DNA of 64,000 bases from Oerskovia sp042887685 (GCF_042887685.1 NZ_JBHVOS010000004.1:124001-188000), one strand, 5' to 3'; counted from the stretch's first letter, positions 1 to 12,175 are shown. Translations and numbers: made by a program. Notes: generated by a model from the sequence alone, not told the origin.

Positions 1-507
1 GGCGATCCGTGCGATGTCCTCGGGCTCCGGCAGGCGGCCCGGACCGGAGTCCTTGCCCGTGAGGCGACCGCTCGCCGGCTCGATCACGTGCACCCCGCGC
101 GAGCGCAGCGTCGTGACGTTGGCCACGGTCGCCGGGTGCTGCCACATCTCGGTGTGCATGGCCGGGGCCATGACGACCGGGCAGGACACGGTCAGCAGGG
201 TCGAGGTGAGCAGGTCGTCCGCGCGGCCCGCAGCCGCGCGCGCGAGGAGGTCCGCCGTGGCGGGCGCGACGATCACGAGGTCCGCGCCCTGGCCGAGCGC
301 GACGTGCGCGACCTGCGGGACGTCGTCGAACACCTCGGTGCTGACCTTCTCGCCCGACAGGGCCTCGAACGTCGGCGCCCCGACGAAACGCAGGGCGGAC
401 GCGGTGGGCACGACCCGCACCTGGTGCCCCTGCTCGCGCAGGAGCCGCAGCAGGAGCACGGCCTTGTAGGCCGCCACTCCCCCGGAGACCCCCAGAAGGA
501 TCCTCAT
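1..507 (-). CDS. coaBC: CoaBC, N-terminal part (window edge)
   Basis: Bifunctional phosphopantothenoylcysteine decarboxylase / phosphopantothenate-cysteine ligase, steps two and three from pantothenate to coenzyme A. Only the first 169 residues are present; the frame is still open at base 1. They cover the flavin-dependent decarboxylase half: GVSGGVAAYK from residue 6, the candidate catalytic histidine in VAHVALG (H68), the APATADLLAR loop (81-90) and PAMHTEMW (115-122). The family motif has Asn where this protein has His; I recall His being normal in actinobacteria, so I do not read it as a defect. The ATG at 507 directly precedes the GVSGG core. It lies 76 bp after rpoZ on the same strand, the usual actinobacterial gmk-rpoZ-coaBC order. 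The ligase half cannot be judged. Confidence 0.93.
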   Translation of the reverse strand, partial: MRILLGVSGGVAAYKAVLLLRLLREQGHQVRVVPTASALRFVGAPTFEALSGEKVSTEVFDDVPQVAHVALGQGADLVIVAPATADLLARAAAGRADDLLTSTLLTVSCPVVMAPAMHTEMWQHPATVANVTTLRSRGVHVIEPASGRLTGKDSGPGRLPEPEDIARIA

Positions 508-583
508 CGGTACGAGCCCTCCCTCTGTGCCACGCACGCCGCGCCCACCCGGACCGCTGAGCCGCCCGCAGGCGGCCCGGCGG

Positions 584-856
584 TCAGGAGGCGGGGGCCT
601 CCACGGTCTCGATCGTGAGCAGGCCCTCGTTGATCTCGCGCATCGCGATCGACAGCGGCTTCTCCTGGTTGCGGGTCTCGACGAGCGGGCCCACGTTCTC
701 CAGCAGGCCCTCGTTGAGCTGCGAGTAGTACGCGTTGATCTGGCGCGCGCGCTTGGCGGCGTAGATCACGAGCGCGTACTTGGAGTCGGCGCGCTCCAGC
801 AGGTCGTCGATCGGCGGGTCGGTGATGCCCTCGGGGGCGGCGATGGTTCCAGACAC
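584..856 (-). CDS. rpoZ: RNA polymerase omega subunit
   Basis: Omega subunit of RNA polymerase, which chaperones beta-prime and stabilises the core enzyme. The 90-residue product has the normal size. It carries the helical core with TDPPIDDLLERADSKYALV at residues 12-30 and the AAKRARQIN segment near 34, typical of actinobacterial omega. The GTG start at 856 is preceded by GGAG at a good distance. It sits between gmk and coaBC. The 165-bp gap to gmk contains a TAGACT hexamer (minus strand, 960-965) inside a CCAGT/ACTGG palindrome, a possible -10 site of its own, but without a clear -35 partner. Confidence 0.95.
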   Translation of the reverse strand: MSGTIAAPEGITDPPIDDLLERADSKYALVIYAAKRARQINAYYSQLNEGLLENVGPLVETRNQEKPLSIAMREINEGLLTIETVEAPAS

Positions 857-1021
857 AGTCTCACTCCGTGAGTCAGGGGGGCCTGCGGCGGCTCAGACGG
901 TCGCCCGCAGGATGGATCAAAGAGGTTGCGCGCGCTCATGACGCACACGCCTGACGACCAGTCTACTGGGCAGGCACAAATCGTCGTGGTGCCCAGGCCC
1001 GGGGCGCCGGCACCTCGGCGG

Positions 1022-1645
1022 TCACGCGACGGGCGTCAGGCCCATCGCCTCGACGAGCGCGTCGGTCGCCCGGTGCACCTCGTCGTTGACGATCACGACG
1101 TCGAACTCGGGCTCGGCCGCCAGCTCGACACGGGCCGTGGCGAGGCGACGCTCGCGCTCCTCGGGACCCTCCGTACCGCGCCCGACGAGCCGGCGCTCGA
1201 GCTCCTCCCAGCTCGGTGGGGCGAGGAACACGAACCGGGCCTCGGGCATGGACGCACGCACCTGGCGCGCACCCTGCAGGTCGATCTCGAGCAGCGCCGG
1301 GACCCCCGCCGCGAGCTTCTCCTCGACCGGCCGGCGAGGGGTCCCGTACCTGTTGCGCCCGTGCACCACGGCCCACTCCAGCATCTCGCCCGCCTCGACC
1401 AGCCGGTCGAACTCCTCAGAGCTGATGAAGTGGTAGTGGACGCCGTCCACCTCGCCGGGACGAGCGGCACGGGTCGTCGCGGACACGGACAGCCACACCT
1501 GCGGGTACCGCGCGCGGATGTCCGCCGACACGGTCCCCTTCCCGACGGCGGTGGGCCCCGCCAGGACGGTCAGGCGGGCAGGGGTCGGTGGTGCGGCAGG
1601 CGCCGGGGCGGCCTGCTCGACGGGTGAAGCGGAAATGTCAGCCAA
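1022..1645 (-). CDS. gmk: Guanylate kinase
   Basis: ATP:GMP phosphotransferase, needed to make GDP/GTP. The P-loop GPTAVGKGT is at residues 30-38, followed by the GMP-binding SATTRAARPGEVDG segment and the EIDLQGARQV region. The start is uncertain. The frame is open to a GTG at 1693, which would overlap mihF by 56 bp. A TTG at 1645 overlaps it by only 8 bp and gives 207 residues, close to the mycobacterial enzyme, so I use it although its GAGAGG sits too close to be an ideal ribosome site. There is no ATG or GTG between the two. Overlap with mihF suggests translational coupling. Confidence 0.92.
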   Translation of the reverse strand: MADISASPVEQAAPAPAAPPTPARLTVLAGPTAVGKGTVSADIRARYPQVWLSVSATTRAARPGEVDGVHYHFISSEEFDRLVEAGEMLEWAVVHGRNRYGTPRRPVEEKLAAGVPALLEIDLQGARQVRASMPEARFVFLAPPSWEELERRLVGRGTEGPEERERRLATARVELAAEPEFDVVIVNDEVHRATDALVEAMGLTPVA

Positions 1646-1949
1646 ACCTCTCGATGAGCGCCGCGGACTGGTGGGGTCCCAGCCCGCGGACACGACGTGT
1701 CTCGGCGATCCCGATCTCCTCCATGATCGCCCGGGCCTTCACCTTACCCACGCCAGGCAGCGACTCCAGCAGCGCGACGACGCGCAGCTTGCCGATCACG
1801 TCGTCCGTGCGCCCCTGCTCGATCACCTCGGCGAGGGAGCCCTGGGAGTGCTTCAACCGGTTCTTGACCTCGGCCCGCACCCGACGGGCCTCGGCCGCCT
1901 TCTCGAGTGCCGCCGCGCGCTGCTCGGGGGTCAGGGATGGTAGTGCCAC
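1638..1949 (-). CDS. mihF: Integration host factor, actinobacterial type (mIHF)
   Basis: Nucleoid-associated, DNA-bending protein of the mycobacterial/Streptomyces IHF family, unrelated in fold to E. coli IHF. The product begins with ALPSLTPEQRAAALEKAA and carries the DNA-binding LLESLPGVGKVKA helix-two-turn-helix (about 60-72) and the closing RRVRGLGPHQ segment. The frame has two GTG codons, 1958 and 1949. I choose 1949 because AGGTGA lies correctly before it and the resulting start matches the conserved family N-terminus (103 residues). It overlaps gmk by 8 bp and has a good promoter at 2046-2074. Confidence 0.93.
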   Translation of the reverse strand: MALPSLTPEQRAAALEKAAEARRVRAEVKNRLKHSQGSLAEVIEQGRTDDVIGKLRVVALLESLPGVGKVKARAIMEEIGIAETRRVRGLGPHQSAALIERFG

Positions 1950-2045
1950 GCAAGTCACCTACTTGTCCTCAGACGGATGGGCCCACACGTGCACCGGGGC
2001 CGCCGACCGGATCTGATGCCCCCGGTGGCGACCTCGACACCCTCG

Positions 2046-2074
2046 AAACTAGCCACACCTGGCAGGTCAGGCAA
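2046..2074 (-). promoter_or_regulatory. Promoter of mihF
   Basis: On the minus strand TTGCCT (2069-2074) and TAGTTT (2046-2051) are separated by exactly 17 bp, upstream of mihF. The spacer contains the inverted repeat ACCTG-C-CAGGT, a possible regulator site. This supports a transcript mihF-gmk-rpoZ-coaBC that starts after the phosphatase gene. Seen by eye only. Confidence 0.55.
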
Positions 2075-2077
2075 CGT

Positions 2078-2974
2078 TCACACGCCCTGAGCAGCGAACT
2101 TCCTGGCGATCTTCGCCCTGGTCGCAGGCCCGGCGCCGCACGCGTCGAGGTAGCCGTCGATGCTCCCGAACTCCTTCTCTGCGAGCGCCCAGGCGCCCTG
2201 GAGGTACTCCGGCTCGACGCCCAGCAGTGGCGTCAGGGCGTCCTTGTCGAGGCCGGGGATCGGGGGGACGACGGCCGCGAGCCCCTCGACGGCCGCGCCG
2301 CTCGCGAGGTACTCGGCGAGCCGGTCCTCCTCGCCCACGCCGCACACGTGCTGGACGAGCGCGACGATCCAGCCGGTCCGGTCCTTGCCCGCCGAGCAGT
2401 GCACGACGACCGTCCCGTCGGCCTCGGCGACGTCCCCCAGGGCCGCCCCGACGGTCCGGCGGATCGTGTCGTCCGTGACGAACGTCGCATAGACGCCGTG
2501 CATCATGGCTCGTGCGAGCGCCTGCGGGTCCTTCGCCCCGAGCAGGCGCCCGATCATCGCGGCCGTGTCCGCCGAGCGCTCCTCGGTCGTGGGGTCGTCT
2601 GCGCCCTCGTGGCCCGGGGTGCCGGTGGGGGCGGGCTCGTCGGCGCCGCCCAGCGCATGCCCGACGCCGACGCCCGGGTCCATCCGTCGCGGCACCACGC
2701 GCGTGGTCGCCGGGACGACGTCCTGCCCGTCACGCGCGACCTCGTCCTCGCCGCGCAGGTCGAGGTCGAGCGTCACACCCAACGCCTCGAGCGCAGCCAC
2801 GCCCTCAGGGGTCAACCGCGACAGGCTGGCCGTCCGCACGAGCACACCCGTGCGCAGCGGGGCGGTGGCACCGGCAGGCACGGCGCGGCCACCGACGTCG
2901 CGCGCGTTCCAGGTGCCGGGGATGTCGAGGGCGTCGGGGGTCTGCCGGTCCGAGGCGGCGAGGGAGGAGGTCAT
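2078..2974 (-). CDS. Tyrosine/dual-specificity-like protein phosphatase
   Basis: Member of the bacterial tyrosine phosphatase family related to M. tuberculosis PtpB (CX5R phosphatases that remove phosphate from proteins or phosphoinositides). The signature HCSAGKDRTGW is at residues 192-202, with nucleophile C193 and phosphate-binding R199. The N-terminal GTWNARDVGG (20-29) and the LDLRGEDEV segment (about 71-79) are the family's other conserved blocks. The 298-residue length is typical. No signal peptide or membrane segment is visible. The ATG at 2974 is used. It is flanked upstream by the terminator of the pyr operon and downstream by the mihF promoter, so it is probably transcribed alone. 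Its substrate cannot be told from the sequence. Confidence 0.85.
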   Translation of the reverse strand: MTSSLAASDRQTPDALDIPGTWNARDVGGRAVPAGATAPLRTGVLVRTASLSRLTPEGVAALEALGVTLDLDLRGEDEVARDGQDVVPATTRVVPRRMDPGVGVGHALGGADEPAPTGTPGHEGADDPTTEERSADTAAMIGRLLGAKDPQALARAMMHGVYATFVTDDTIRRTVGAALGDVAEADGTVVVHCSAGKDRTGWIVALVQHVCGVGEEDRLAEYLASGAAVEGLAAVVPPIPGLDKDALTPLLGVEPEYLQGAWALAEKEFGSIDGYLDACGAGPATRAKIARKFAAQGV

Positions 2975-3059
2975 GGGACGAGTCTGTCAGGCCGCGCGGT
3001 CGACGGCCCGGTGCCGACCCCCCGGTGAGTCGCCGGCTCCCCCGCTGCCCCCGCAGACG

Positions 3060-3100
3060 CCCGAGGGGGCGCCCACCGGCTCGGTGGACGCCCCCTCGGG
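3060..3100 (-). terminator. Terminator of the pyr operon
   Basis: Inverted repeat with 18-bp arms (3060-3077 and 3083-3100), one mismatch and a 5-base loop, starting 16 bp after the pyrF stop. There is no T-tract, as is common for hairpin terminators in high-GC actinobacteria. It separates the pyr operon from the phosphatase gene. Confidence 0.75.
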
Positions 3101-3116
3101 GCTCGGACGAGGCTCG

Positions 3117-3997
3117 TCAGCCGCGCAGCGCGTCAGCGGCCTCACGTGAGGCCGTCCGCGCCGCCGTGAGCAGCGACGCGGCGTCCGGTCCGGCGGCGAG
3201 GACGCCGCGGGACGAGGACGCGAGCACCTGGCGGCGAGCGTCGCCGAACACCGCGGCCAGCTCGGCGGCACCCGCGCCCTGCGCCCCGACCCCGGGTGCC
3301 AGGAGCGGCCCGTTGACGGCCGGCAGGTCCACCCCGGTGCTGCGTGCAGCGTCACCGATCGTCGCGCCCACGACCAGGCCGATCGACCCGAGCGGCTCGG
3401 CCCCCTCGTTGACCGCCGCGGCCTCCGCGGCGATGCGGGCGGCGACCGACCGGACGCCGACCCCCGCCCCCGTGCGGGCGTGCTGGACCTGCGCGCCCTC
3501 CGGGTTCGACGTCAGGCACAGCACGAACAGTCCGCGCCCCGTGGCGAGCGCCGCCTCCACTGCCGGGGTCAGGGACCCGAAGCCCAGGTACGGGGAGACG
3601 GTCAGGGCGTCGCCCGCGAGCGGTGACCCGTCCCGCAGGTAGGCGTCCGCGTACCCGGCCATGGTCGAGCCGATGTCCCCGCGCTTGGCGTCGACGATCG
3701 TCAGCGTCCCGGAAGGACCTGCCGCCGCCGCGGCCGCGAGCACGTCCTCGAGAGCCGCGACACCGCGCGACCCGTGCCGCTCGAACAGGGCCGACTGCGG
3801 CTTGAGCGCCGCGACCTGCCCGCCCACGGCGTCCACGACCCGCAGGCCGAACTCCCGGAGCCCCGTGGCGTCGTCGGGCAGGCCCCAGGCCGCGAGCAGA
3901 CCCGGGTGCGGGTCGATGCCCACGCACAGCGGCCCGTGCGCGTCCATGGCCTCGGCGAGCCGCTCCCCGAAGGGACGGCGCGCCGCGCTCACAGCGC

Positions 3998-4001
<4 letters not shown>
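3117..4001 (-). CDS. pyrF: Orotidine 5'-phosphate decarboxylase
   Basis: Last step of UMP synthesis, decarboxylation of OMP. The active-site DAKRGDIGST is at residues 104-113, with the catalytic Lys106 and Asp109. The CVGIDPHPG start (26-34) and the LAPGVGAQG phosphate-binding region near the C-terminus fit the longer (type III, mycobacterial) PyrF class; the 294-residue length agrees. The open frame extends upstream into carB, but the GTG at 4001 overlaps the carB stop by 4 bp (GTGA), which matches the other junctions of this operon. A second GTG at 3992 is possible. Last gene of the pyr operon, followed by a terminator. Confidence 0.93.
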
Positions 4002-7345
<3,344 letters not shown>

Positions 7346-7348
7346 TGG

Positions 7349-8602
7349 TCAGTTCTCCTTTGCGGACGTCGACGGCGTGGCGGCCGAGAGGCCGGCGGCA
7401 GAGGCCGCGCCGGACGTCATGAGGTCGAGGAAGCGGTCGAAGAGGTAGGCGGCGTCGTGCGGGCCGGCGGCTGCCTCCGGGTGGTACTGGACCGAGAACG
7501 CGGGGATGTCGAGGCACTCGAGCCCCTCCACCACGTCGTCGTTGAGCCCGATGTGCGAGACGACGACACGGCCGTAGCGACCGCCGTCGTGCGGCGCGGT
7601 CGCCTGCTCCCCGATGGGGGCGTCGACCGCGAAGCCGTGGTTCTGGGACGTGATCTCGACCCTGCGCGTCGCGAGGTCCATCACGGGCTGGTTGATGCCG
7701 CGGTGGCCGTACGCGAGCTTGTACGTGCCGAAGCCCAGCGCACGGCCCAGGATCTGGTTCCCGAAGCAGATGCCGAAGTACGGCAGGCGGCGGTCGAGGA
7801 CCTCGCGCAGCAGCGTGACCTCGTGCGTCGCGGCGCTCGGGTCGCCCGGGCCGTTCGAGAAGAACACGCCGTCGGGCTGAAGGGCCAGGACGTCCTCGAT
7901 CGTCGACGCCGAGGGCACGACGTGCACGCGGATGCCACGCTCCGACAGGCGCTGCGGGGTCATCGACTTGATGCCGAGGTCGACCGCAACGACCGTCTTG
8001 AGCGGCTCCTTGCCGGCGAACTCCCCCGAGGGCTCGACCACGTAGGCCGTGGGGGTGCTGACCTCGCGGGCCAGGTCCGCCCCGGCCATCGCGGGGGCCG
8101 AGCGCACGAGCTCGACGAGCTCCTCGACCGGGCGCCGGTAGCCTTCACGCACCAGCGCGTCGCCCGAGAAGACACCGGCGCGCATCACGCCACGGTCGCG
8201 CAGGTGGCGGGTCAGCGCACGCGTGTCGACGTCGCTGATCCCGACGACCCCCTGCTCGACGAGCTCGTCGGTCAGGGAGCCGGCCGAGCGCCAGTTCGAC
8301 GGGCGGCGCGCAGGGTCGCGCACCACGAAGCCGCTGACCCAGATCTTGCGCGACTCGGGGTCGTCGTCGTTGACCCCGGTGTTGCCGATGTGGGGGGCCG
8401 TCATGACGACGATCTGCCGGTGGTAGGACGGGTCGGTCAACGTCTCCTGGTAGCCGGTCATGCCGGTGTTGAAGACGATCTCGCCGAACGTCGTGCCGCG
8501 GGCCCCGTAGGCGCGACCGGTCAGGGTCGTCCCGTCCTCGAGGACCAGGACCGCGGTCCGGTCGGTGTCCAGGGCGTCCGTGCTGGGGGTCGAGATGCTC
8601 AC
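7349..8602 (-). CDS. carA: Carbamoyl-phosphate synthase small subunit
   Basis: Glutaminase subunit that releases ammonia from glutamine and channels it to CarB. The class I amidotransferase domain fills the C-terminal half: nucleophile Cys279 in YFGICFGNQ, His374 and Glu376 in QYHPEA. The N-terminal half carries the CarA-specific TGMTGYQETLTDPSY block (46-60). I place the start at GTG 8602, which overlaps the preceding stop in GTGA and gives 417 residues; the open frame reaches further upstream only through the neighbouring gene. It is between the Rv1382-like gene and carB, 3 bp from the latter. Confidence 0.97.
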   Translation of the reverse strand: MSISTPSTDALDTDRTAVLVLEDGTTLTGRAYGARGTTFGEIVFNTGMTGYQETLTDPSYHRQIVVMTAPHIGNTGVNDDDPESRKIWVSGFVVRDPARRPSNWRSAGSLTDELVEQGVVGISDVDTRALTRHLRDRGVMRAGVFSGDALVREGYRRPVEELVELVRSAPAMAGADLAREVSTPTAYVVEPSGEFAGKEPLKTVVAVDLGIKSMTPQRLSERGIRVHVVPSASTIEDVLALQPDGVFFSNGPGDPSAATHEVTLLREVLDRRLPYFGICFGNQILGRALGFGTYKLAYGHRGINQPVMDLATRRVEITSQNHGFAVDAPIGEQATAPHDGGRYGRVVVSHIGLNDDVVEGLECLDIPAFSVQYHPEAAAGPHDAAYLFDRFLDLMTSGAASAAGLSAATPSTSAKEN

Positions 8603-9162
8603 TGCTGCGGCTCCTTCGAGTCGTCGTTCGGTGCGCTGTCGGCGGCGGGAAGAAGCTCGCGGACTGCGTTCAGGAGGGTGGCACGGTCCGGGGCGAGCTG
8701 GGTCCGGAGTCCAGTATCCAAGCGGGTGGCAGGGGCGTCCCCGGCAGCGGGCACCGTCCACGTCAGCACGACCAGGCCGTCCTTGCCGACGTACTTGCCC
8801 GCCATGCCCGGGGCCAGCGCGACGGCCTCCAGGGCGCTCGCGGCCACGAACAGGTCCGGCGCACCCTGGCGGGCGATCAGGACTCCGCCGCGGTGCACGG
8901 TCACGGTCGCGTTGGACCGGAAGCCGAGCCGGTGGGCCCCGACGCGCGCGAGCCAGTCCCCCGCGAGGGTGCTGGACACGTAGACCGCGGTGAGCGGTCC
9001 GGCGACGACCTCGCCGAGGTCGCCGTCCGGGACGGCGGGCGGGGCCGGGACGGTCTGGGCCGTGCGGGTCGTCAGGCGCTTGAGCCCCACGAAGACGACG
9101 GCGAGCAGGACGAGGCCGATGACGACCCAGATGCCGACCGCGACGGGCAGGGGGAGGTTCAC
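8599..9162 (-). CDS. Membrane-anchored PH-like protein of the pyr operon (Rv1382-like)
   Basis: Protein of 187 residues with one N-terminal membrane helix (about 4-28) followed by a soluble domain rich in beta-strand-like segments (VAGPLTAVYVSSTLAGDWL, then VTVHRGGVLIARQG). The family is found in the same place, between pyrC and carA, in other actinobacteria (Rv1382 in M. tuberculosis, from memory) and is described as a PH-like domain protein of unknown role. The GTG at 9162 overlaps the pyrC stop by 4 bp and the gene overlaps carA by 4 bp, so it is translated as part of the operon. No catalytic motif is visible. A role as membrane anchor or assembly factor for the pathway is only a guess. 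Confidence 0.8.
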   Translation of the reverse strand: MNLPLPVAVGIWVVIGLVLLAVVFVGLKRLTTRTAQTVPAPPAVPDGDLGEVVAGPLTAVYVSSTLAGDWLARVGAHRLGFRSNATVTVHRGGVLIARQGAPDLFVAASALEAVALAPGMAGKYVGKDGLVVLTWTVPAAGDAPATRLDTGLRTQLAPDRATLLNAVRELLPAADSAPNDDSKEPQQ

Positions 9163-10505
9163 GAGCGGACCCCCGCGACCTGCTCGACGGGCGCGCCGTC
9201 CAGGACGGTCGCACGACCGCGCAGGAACGTCGCGACGACACGGCCCGGGAGCTCGTAGCCGTGGAAAGGCGTGTTGGTGCTGGCCGTGGCCTGCGAGCGG
9301 CCGTCGACCACGCGGCGGGCCGCCGGGTCCACGAGGACCACGTTGGCGGGCTCGCCGACCTCGAGGGGGCGACCCTGCGCCGTCGGGCCCTCGTCGATGC
9401 GGCCGATGCGCGCGGGCGCCGCCGACAGGACGCGGGCCACGTCGGCCCAGGTCATGCGACCCGGGTCGACCATGGTCTGCTGCACGACGCTCAGCGCCGT
9501 CTCCAGACCGGTCATCCCGAACGCGGCCGCAGCCCACTCGCAGTCCTTGTCCTCGCGCGTGTGCGGCGCGTGGTCGGTCGCGACGATGTCGATCGTGCCG
9601 TCCGCCAGCCCCTGGCGCACGGCCTCGACGTCGGCAGCGGTGCGCAGCGGCGGGTTGACCTTGAACGTCGGGTCGTAGTCCCGGGCGAGCTCGTCCGTCA
9701 GGACGAGGTGGTGCGGGGTGACCTCCGCCGTGACGTCGATCCCGCGGCCCTTGGCCCAGCGGATGATCTCGACCGAGCCGGCCGTGGACAGGTGGCACAC
9801 GTGCAGGCGCGAGCCCACGTGCTCGGCGAGCAGCACGTCACGCGCGATGATCGCCTCCTCGGCGACCGCGGGCCAGCCCGCGAGGCCGAGCTCGGCCGAC
9901 ACGACGCCCTCGTTCATCTGGGCGCCCTCCGTGAGGCGCGGCTCCTGCGCGTGCTGGGCCACGACGCCGTCGAACGCCTTGACGTACTCCAGCGCGCGGC
10001 GCATCAGGATCGGGTCCCAGACGCACTTGCCGTCGTCGGAGAAGACGCGCACGCGCGCGGCCGAGTCCGCCATGGCGCCGAGCTCGGCGAGCTGGTGGCC
10101 CTCGAGGCCCACGCTGACCGCGCCGACCGGGTGGACGTCGACCCAGCCCGCGTCGCGCCCGATGCGCCACACCTGCTCGACGACGCCCGCGGTGTCCGCG
10201 ACCGGGGTCGTGTTGGCCATGGCGTGCACGGCCGTGAAACCGCCCACGGCCGCGGCGCGCGTGCCCGAGACGATGGTCTCGGCGTCCTCGCGGCCCGGCT
10301 CGCGCAGGTGCGTGTGCAGGTCGACGAGGCCGGGCAGGGCGACCAGGCCGGTCGCGTCGACGGCCGTCTCGTCGTCCGCCACGGGGCTGTTCGCCGCGCG
10401 GACCTCGGTGATGACGCCGCCCGCGAGGACGAGGTCGACCGGGTCGGCGCCCAGCGGGGCCGCGCCCTGCAGGACGTAGGTGGGGTTCGTGGTCTGCTCG
10501 CTCAT
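9159..10505 (-). CDS. pyrC: Dihydroorotase
   Basis: Zinc-dependent cyclisation of carbamoyl-aspartate to dihydroorotate, step three of UMP synthesis. This is the type I (microbial AllB-like) class. The metal-binding DLHTHLREPG is at 62-71 (His64, His66), with further ligands expected in VAQHAQEP and HVCHLSTAGS, and the catalytic Asp in VATDHAPH. The 448-residue length is usual. ATG 10505 overlaps the pyrB stop in ATGA; the open frame upstream is only read-through of pyrB. The overlap at the 3' end couples it to the Rv1382-like gene. Confidence 0.97.
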   Translation of the reverse strand: MSEQTTNPTYVLQGAAPLGADPVDLVLAGGVITEVRAANSPVADDETAVDATGLVALPGLVDLHTHLREPGREDAETIVSGTRAAAVGGFTAVHAMANTTPVADTAGVVEQVWRIGRDAGWVDVHPVGAVSVGLEGHQLAELGAMADSAARVRVFSDDGKCVWDPILMRRALEYVKAFDGVVAQHAQEPRLTEGAQMNEGVVSAELGLAGWPAVAEEAIIARDVLLAEHVGSRLHVCHLSTAGSVEIIRWAKGRGIDVTAEVTPHHLVLTDELARDYDPTFKVNPPLRTAADVEAVRQGLADGTIDIVATDHAPHTREDKDCEWAAAAFGMTGLETALSVVQQTMVDPGRMTWADVARVLSAAPARIGRIDEGPTAQGRPLEVGEPANVVLVDPAARRVVDGRSQATASTNTPFHGYELPGRVVATFLRGRATVLDGAPVEQVAGVRS

Positions 10506-11515
10506 TCGAGTCCAGCCCTTTCCTTCGATGCGTCGCCCGCGAGGAGCAGGTAGAGGACGGCCATGCGGACCGCCACGCCGTTGGCGACCTGCTCGACGAT
10601 CACCGCGCGCGGTGAGTCGGCGGCCTCGGCGGAGATCTCCAGGCCACGGTTCATGGGGCCGGGGTGCATGACGATCGTGTGGTCCGGCAGGAGCGCCAGG
10701 CGGCGCCCGTCGAGCCCGTAGTTGCGCGTGTACTCGAGCGGGTTGGGGAAGAACGCTCCCCCGCCGGCGCCCGAGCCGCTCATGCGCTCGCGCTGGACGC
10801 GGAGCATCATCACGGCGTCGGGGGCGGTCTCGGCGAGGACCTCGTCGAGGTGGTACGACACCTCGCACGGCCACGTCTCGACGCCCACGGGCACGAGCGT
10901 GGGCGGTGCCACCAGGGTGACCTGCGCGCCGAGCGTGTGCAGCAGGTGGACGTTCGAGCGCGCGACGCGCGAGTGCAGCACGTCGCCCACGACCGCGATC
11001 CTGAGACCTGCGAGGTCCTGGCCGGTCGGGTCCCCCGCGACCGACGCGCCCGCGGCGCCGCGCCCAACGAGGTGGCGGCGCATCGTGAAGGCGTCGAGCA
11101 GCGCCTGCGTCGGGTGCTGGTGCATCCCGTCGCCCGCGTTGACGACGGCGGAGTCGACCCAGCCCGCGTGCGCGAGCGTGTGCGGCGCACCCGATGCCTG
11201 GTGGCGGATCACGACCGCGTCGGCGCCCATGGCCTGGAGCGTGAGGGCCGTGTCCTTGAGGGACTCGCCCTTGGAGACGCTCGAGCCCTTGGCCGAGAAG
11301 TTGATGACGTCGGCCGACAGACGCTTGGCCGCGGTCTCGAACGAGATGCGGGTGCGCGTCGAGTCCTCGAAGAACAGGTTGACGACCGTGCGACCGCGCA
11401 GCGTCGGGAGCTTCTTGATCTCGCGCGACTGCGTGGCGGCCATCTGGGCGGCCGTGTCGAGGATGCGGATGGCGTCGGCGCGCGCAAGGTCAGCGGTGGA
11501 CAGCAGGTGCTTCAT
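10502..11515 (-). CDS. pyrB: Aspartate carbamoyltransferase catalytic chain
   Basis: Joins carbamoyl phosphate and aspartate, the first committed step of pyrimidine synthesis. The carbamoyl-phosphate loop STRTR is at residues 52-56, HQHPTQALLD near 132-141 and HPGPMNRG near 284, all diagnostic. There is no pyrI regulatory subunit nearby. A short Gly/Ala-rich insertion (SGSGAGGG near 247) precedes the aspartate-binding RNYGL region; it is probably a surface loop. ATG 11515 overlaps the pyrR stop by 4 bp. 337 residues, slightly longer than the common form. Confidence 0.97.
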   Translation of the reverse strand: MKHLLSTADLARADAIRILDTAAQMAATQSREIKKLPTLRGRTVVNLFFEDSTRTRISFETAAKRLSADVINFSAKGSSVSKGESLKDTALTLQAMGADAVVIRHQASGAPHTLAHAGWVDSAVVNAGDGMHQHPTQALLDAFTMRRHLVGRGAAGASVAGDPTGQDLAGLRIAVVGDVLHSRVARSNVHLLHTLGAQVTLVAPPTLVPVGVETWPCEVSYHLDEVLAETAPDAVMMLRVQRERMSGSGAGGGAFFPNPLEYTRNYGLDGRRLALLPDHTIVMHPGPMNRGLEISAEAADSPRAVIVEQVANGVAVRMAVLYLLLAGDASKERAGLE

Positions 11516-12168
11516 CGGGTGCCCTCGCTCGAGGTGGAGGTGGGCCGCTGGCTGATGAGGACCGCGTCGGTGGCGGGCTCGCCCGCGGCGGGTGCGCCGT
11601 CGGTCTCGACGAGGCGCACGCTCACCCGCTCGGAGAGCGACGTGGGCAGGTTCTTGCCCACGTAGTCGGGGCGGATCGGCAGCTCGCGGTGCCCTCGGTC
11701 GACCAGCGCGGCGAGCTGGACCGCCCGGGGGCGGCCGATGTCGCTGATCGCGTCGAGCGCGGCGCGGATGGTGCGGCCGGAGAACAGCACGTCGTCGACC
11801 AGGACGACGACCTTGCCGTCGATGCCCGACGCGGGCAGGCGCGTGGCACCGATGGTCCGCACGGGGTGCTTGTGGAGGTCGTCGCGGTACATCGTGACGT
11901 CGAGCTCTCCGACGACGTCCGCGGGCACGAGGCCGGGCTCGATCGTCGCGAGGCGCTCGGCGAGCCGTTCGGCCAGGGGGACGCCGCGCGTCGGGATGCC
12001 CAGGAGGACCACGTCGTGCGCGCCCTTGTTGCGCTCGACGACCTCGTGGGCGATGCGGGTCAGTGCCCGCGCGATCTCGGCTTCACCGAGAACGGTGGTC
12101 ACGCCGTCCGAGGGGTCCTCGGGGGTGACGGTCGGTTCGGAAGATGGCACAGCAGGCCCAGAACTCAT
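11512..12168 (-). CDS. pyrR: PyrR, pyrimidine operon regulator / uracil phosphoribosyltransferase
   Basis: RNA-binding attenuation protein that represses the pyr operon when UMP or UTP is high. The family often also has uracil phosphoribosyltransferase activity. The PRPP-binding signature VLVDDVLFSGRT is at residues 122-133, and LLGIPTRGVPLAERL (55-69) is the other conserved block. The first 24 residues are an extra acidic, Ser/Pro-rich tail compared with the compact family. ATG 12168 has AAGGAGGT at 12176-12183 with ideal spacing. The same leader carries the PyrR-binding loop (12185-12202), so the protein very likely controls its own translation. First gene of the operon. Confidence 0.96.
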   Translation of the reverse strand: MSSGPAVPSSEPTVTPEDPSDGVTTVLGEAEIARALTRIAHEVVERNKGAHDVVLLGIPTRGVPLAERLAERLATIEPGLVPADVVGELDVTMYRDDLHKHPVRTIGATRLPASGIDGKVVVLVDDVLFSGRTIRAALDAISDIGRPRAVQLAALVDRGHRELPIRPDYVGKNLPTSLSERVSVRLVETDGAPAAGEPATDAVLISQRPTSTSSEGTR

Positions 12169-12175
12169 TCTGGTG

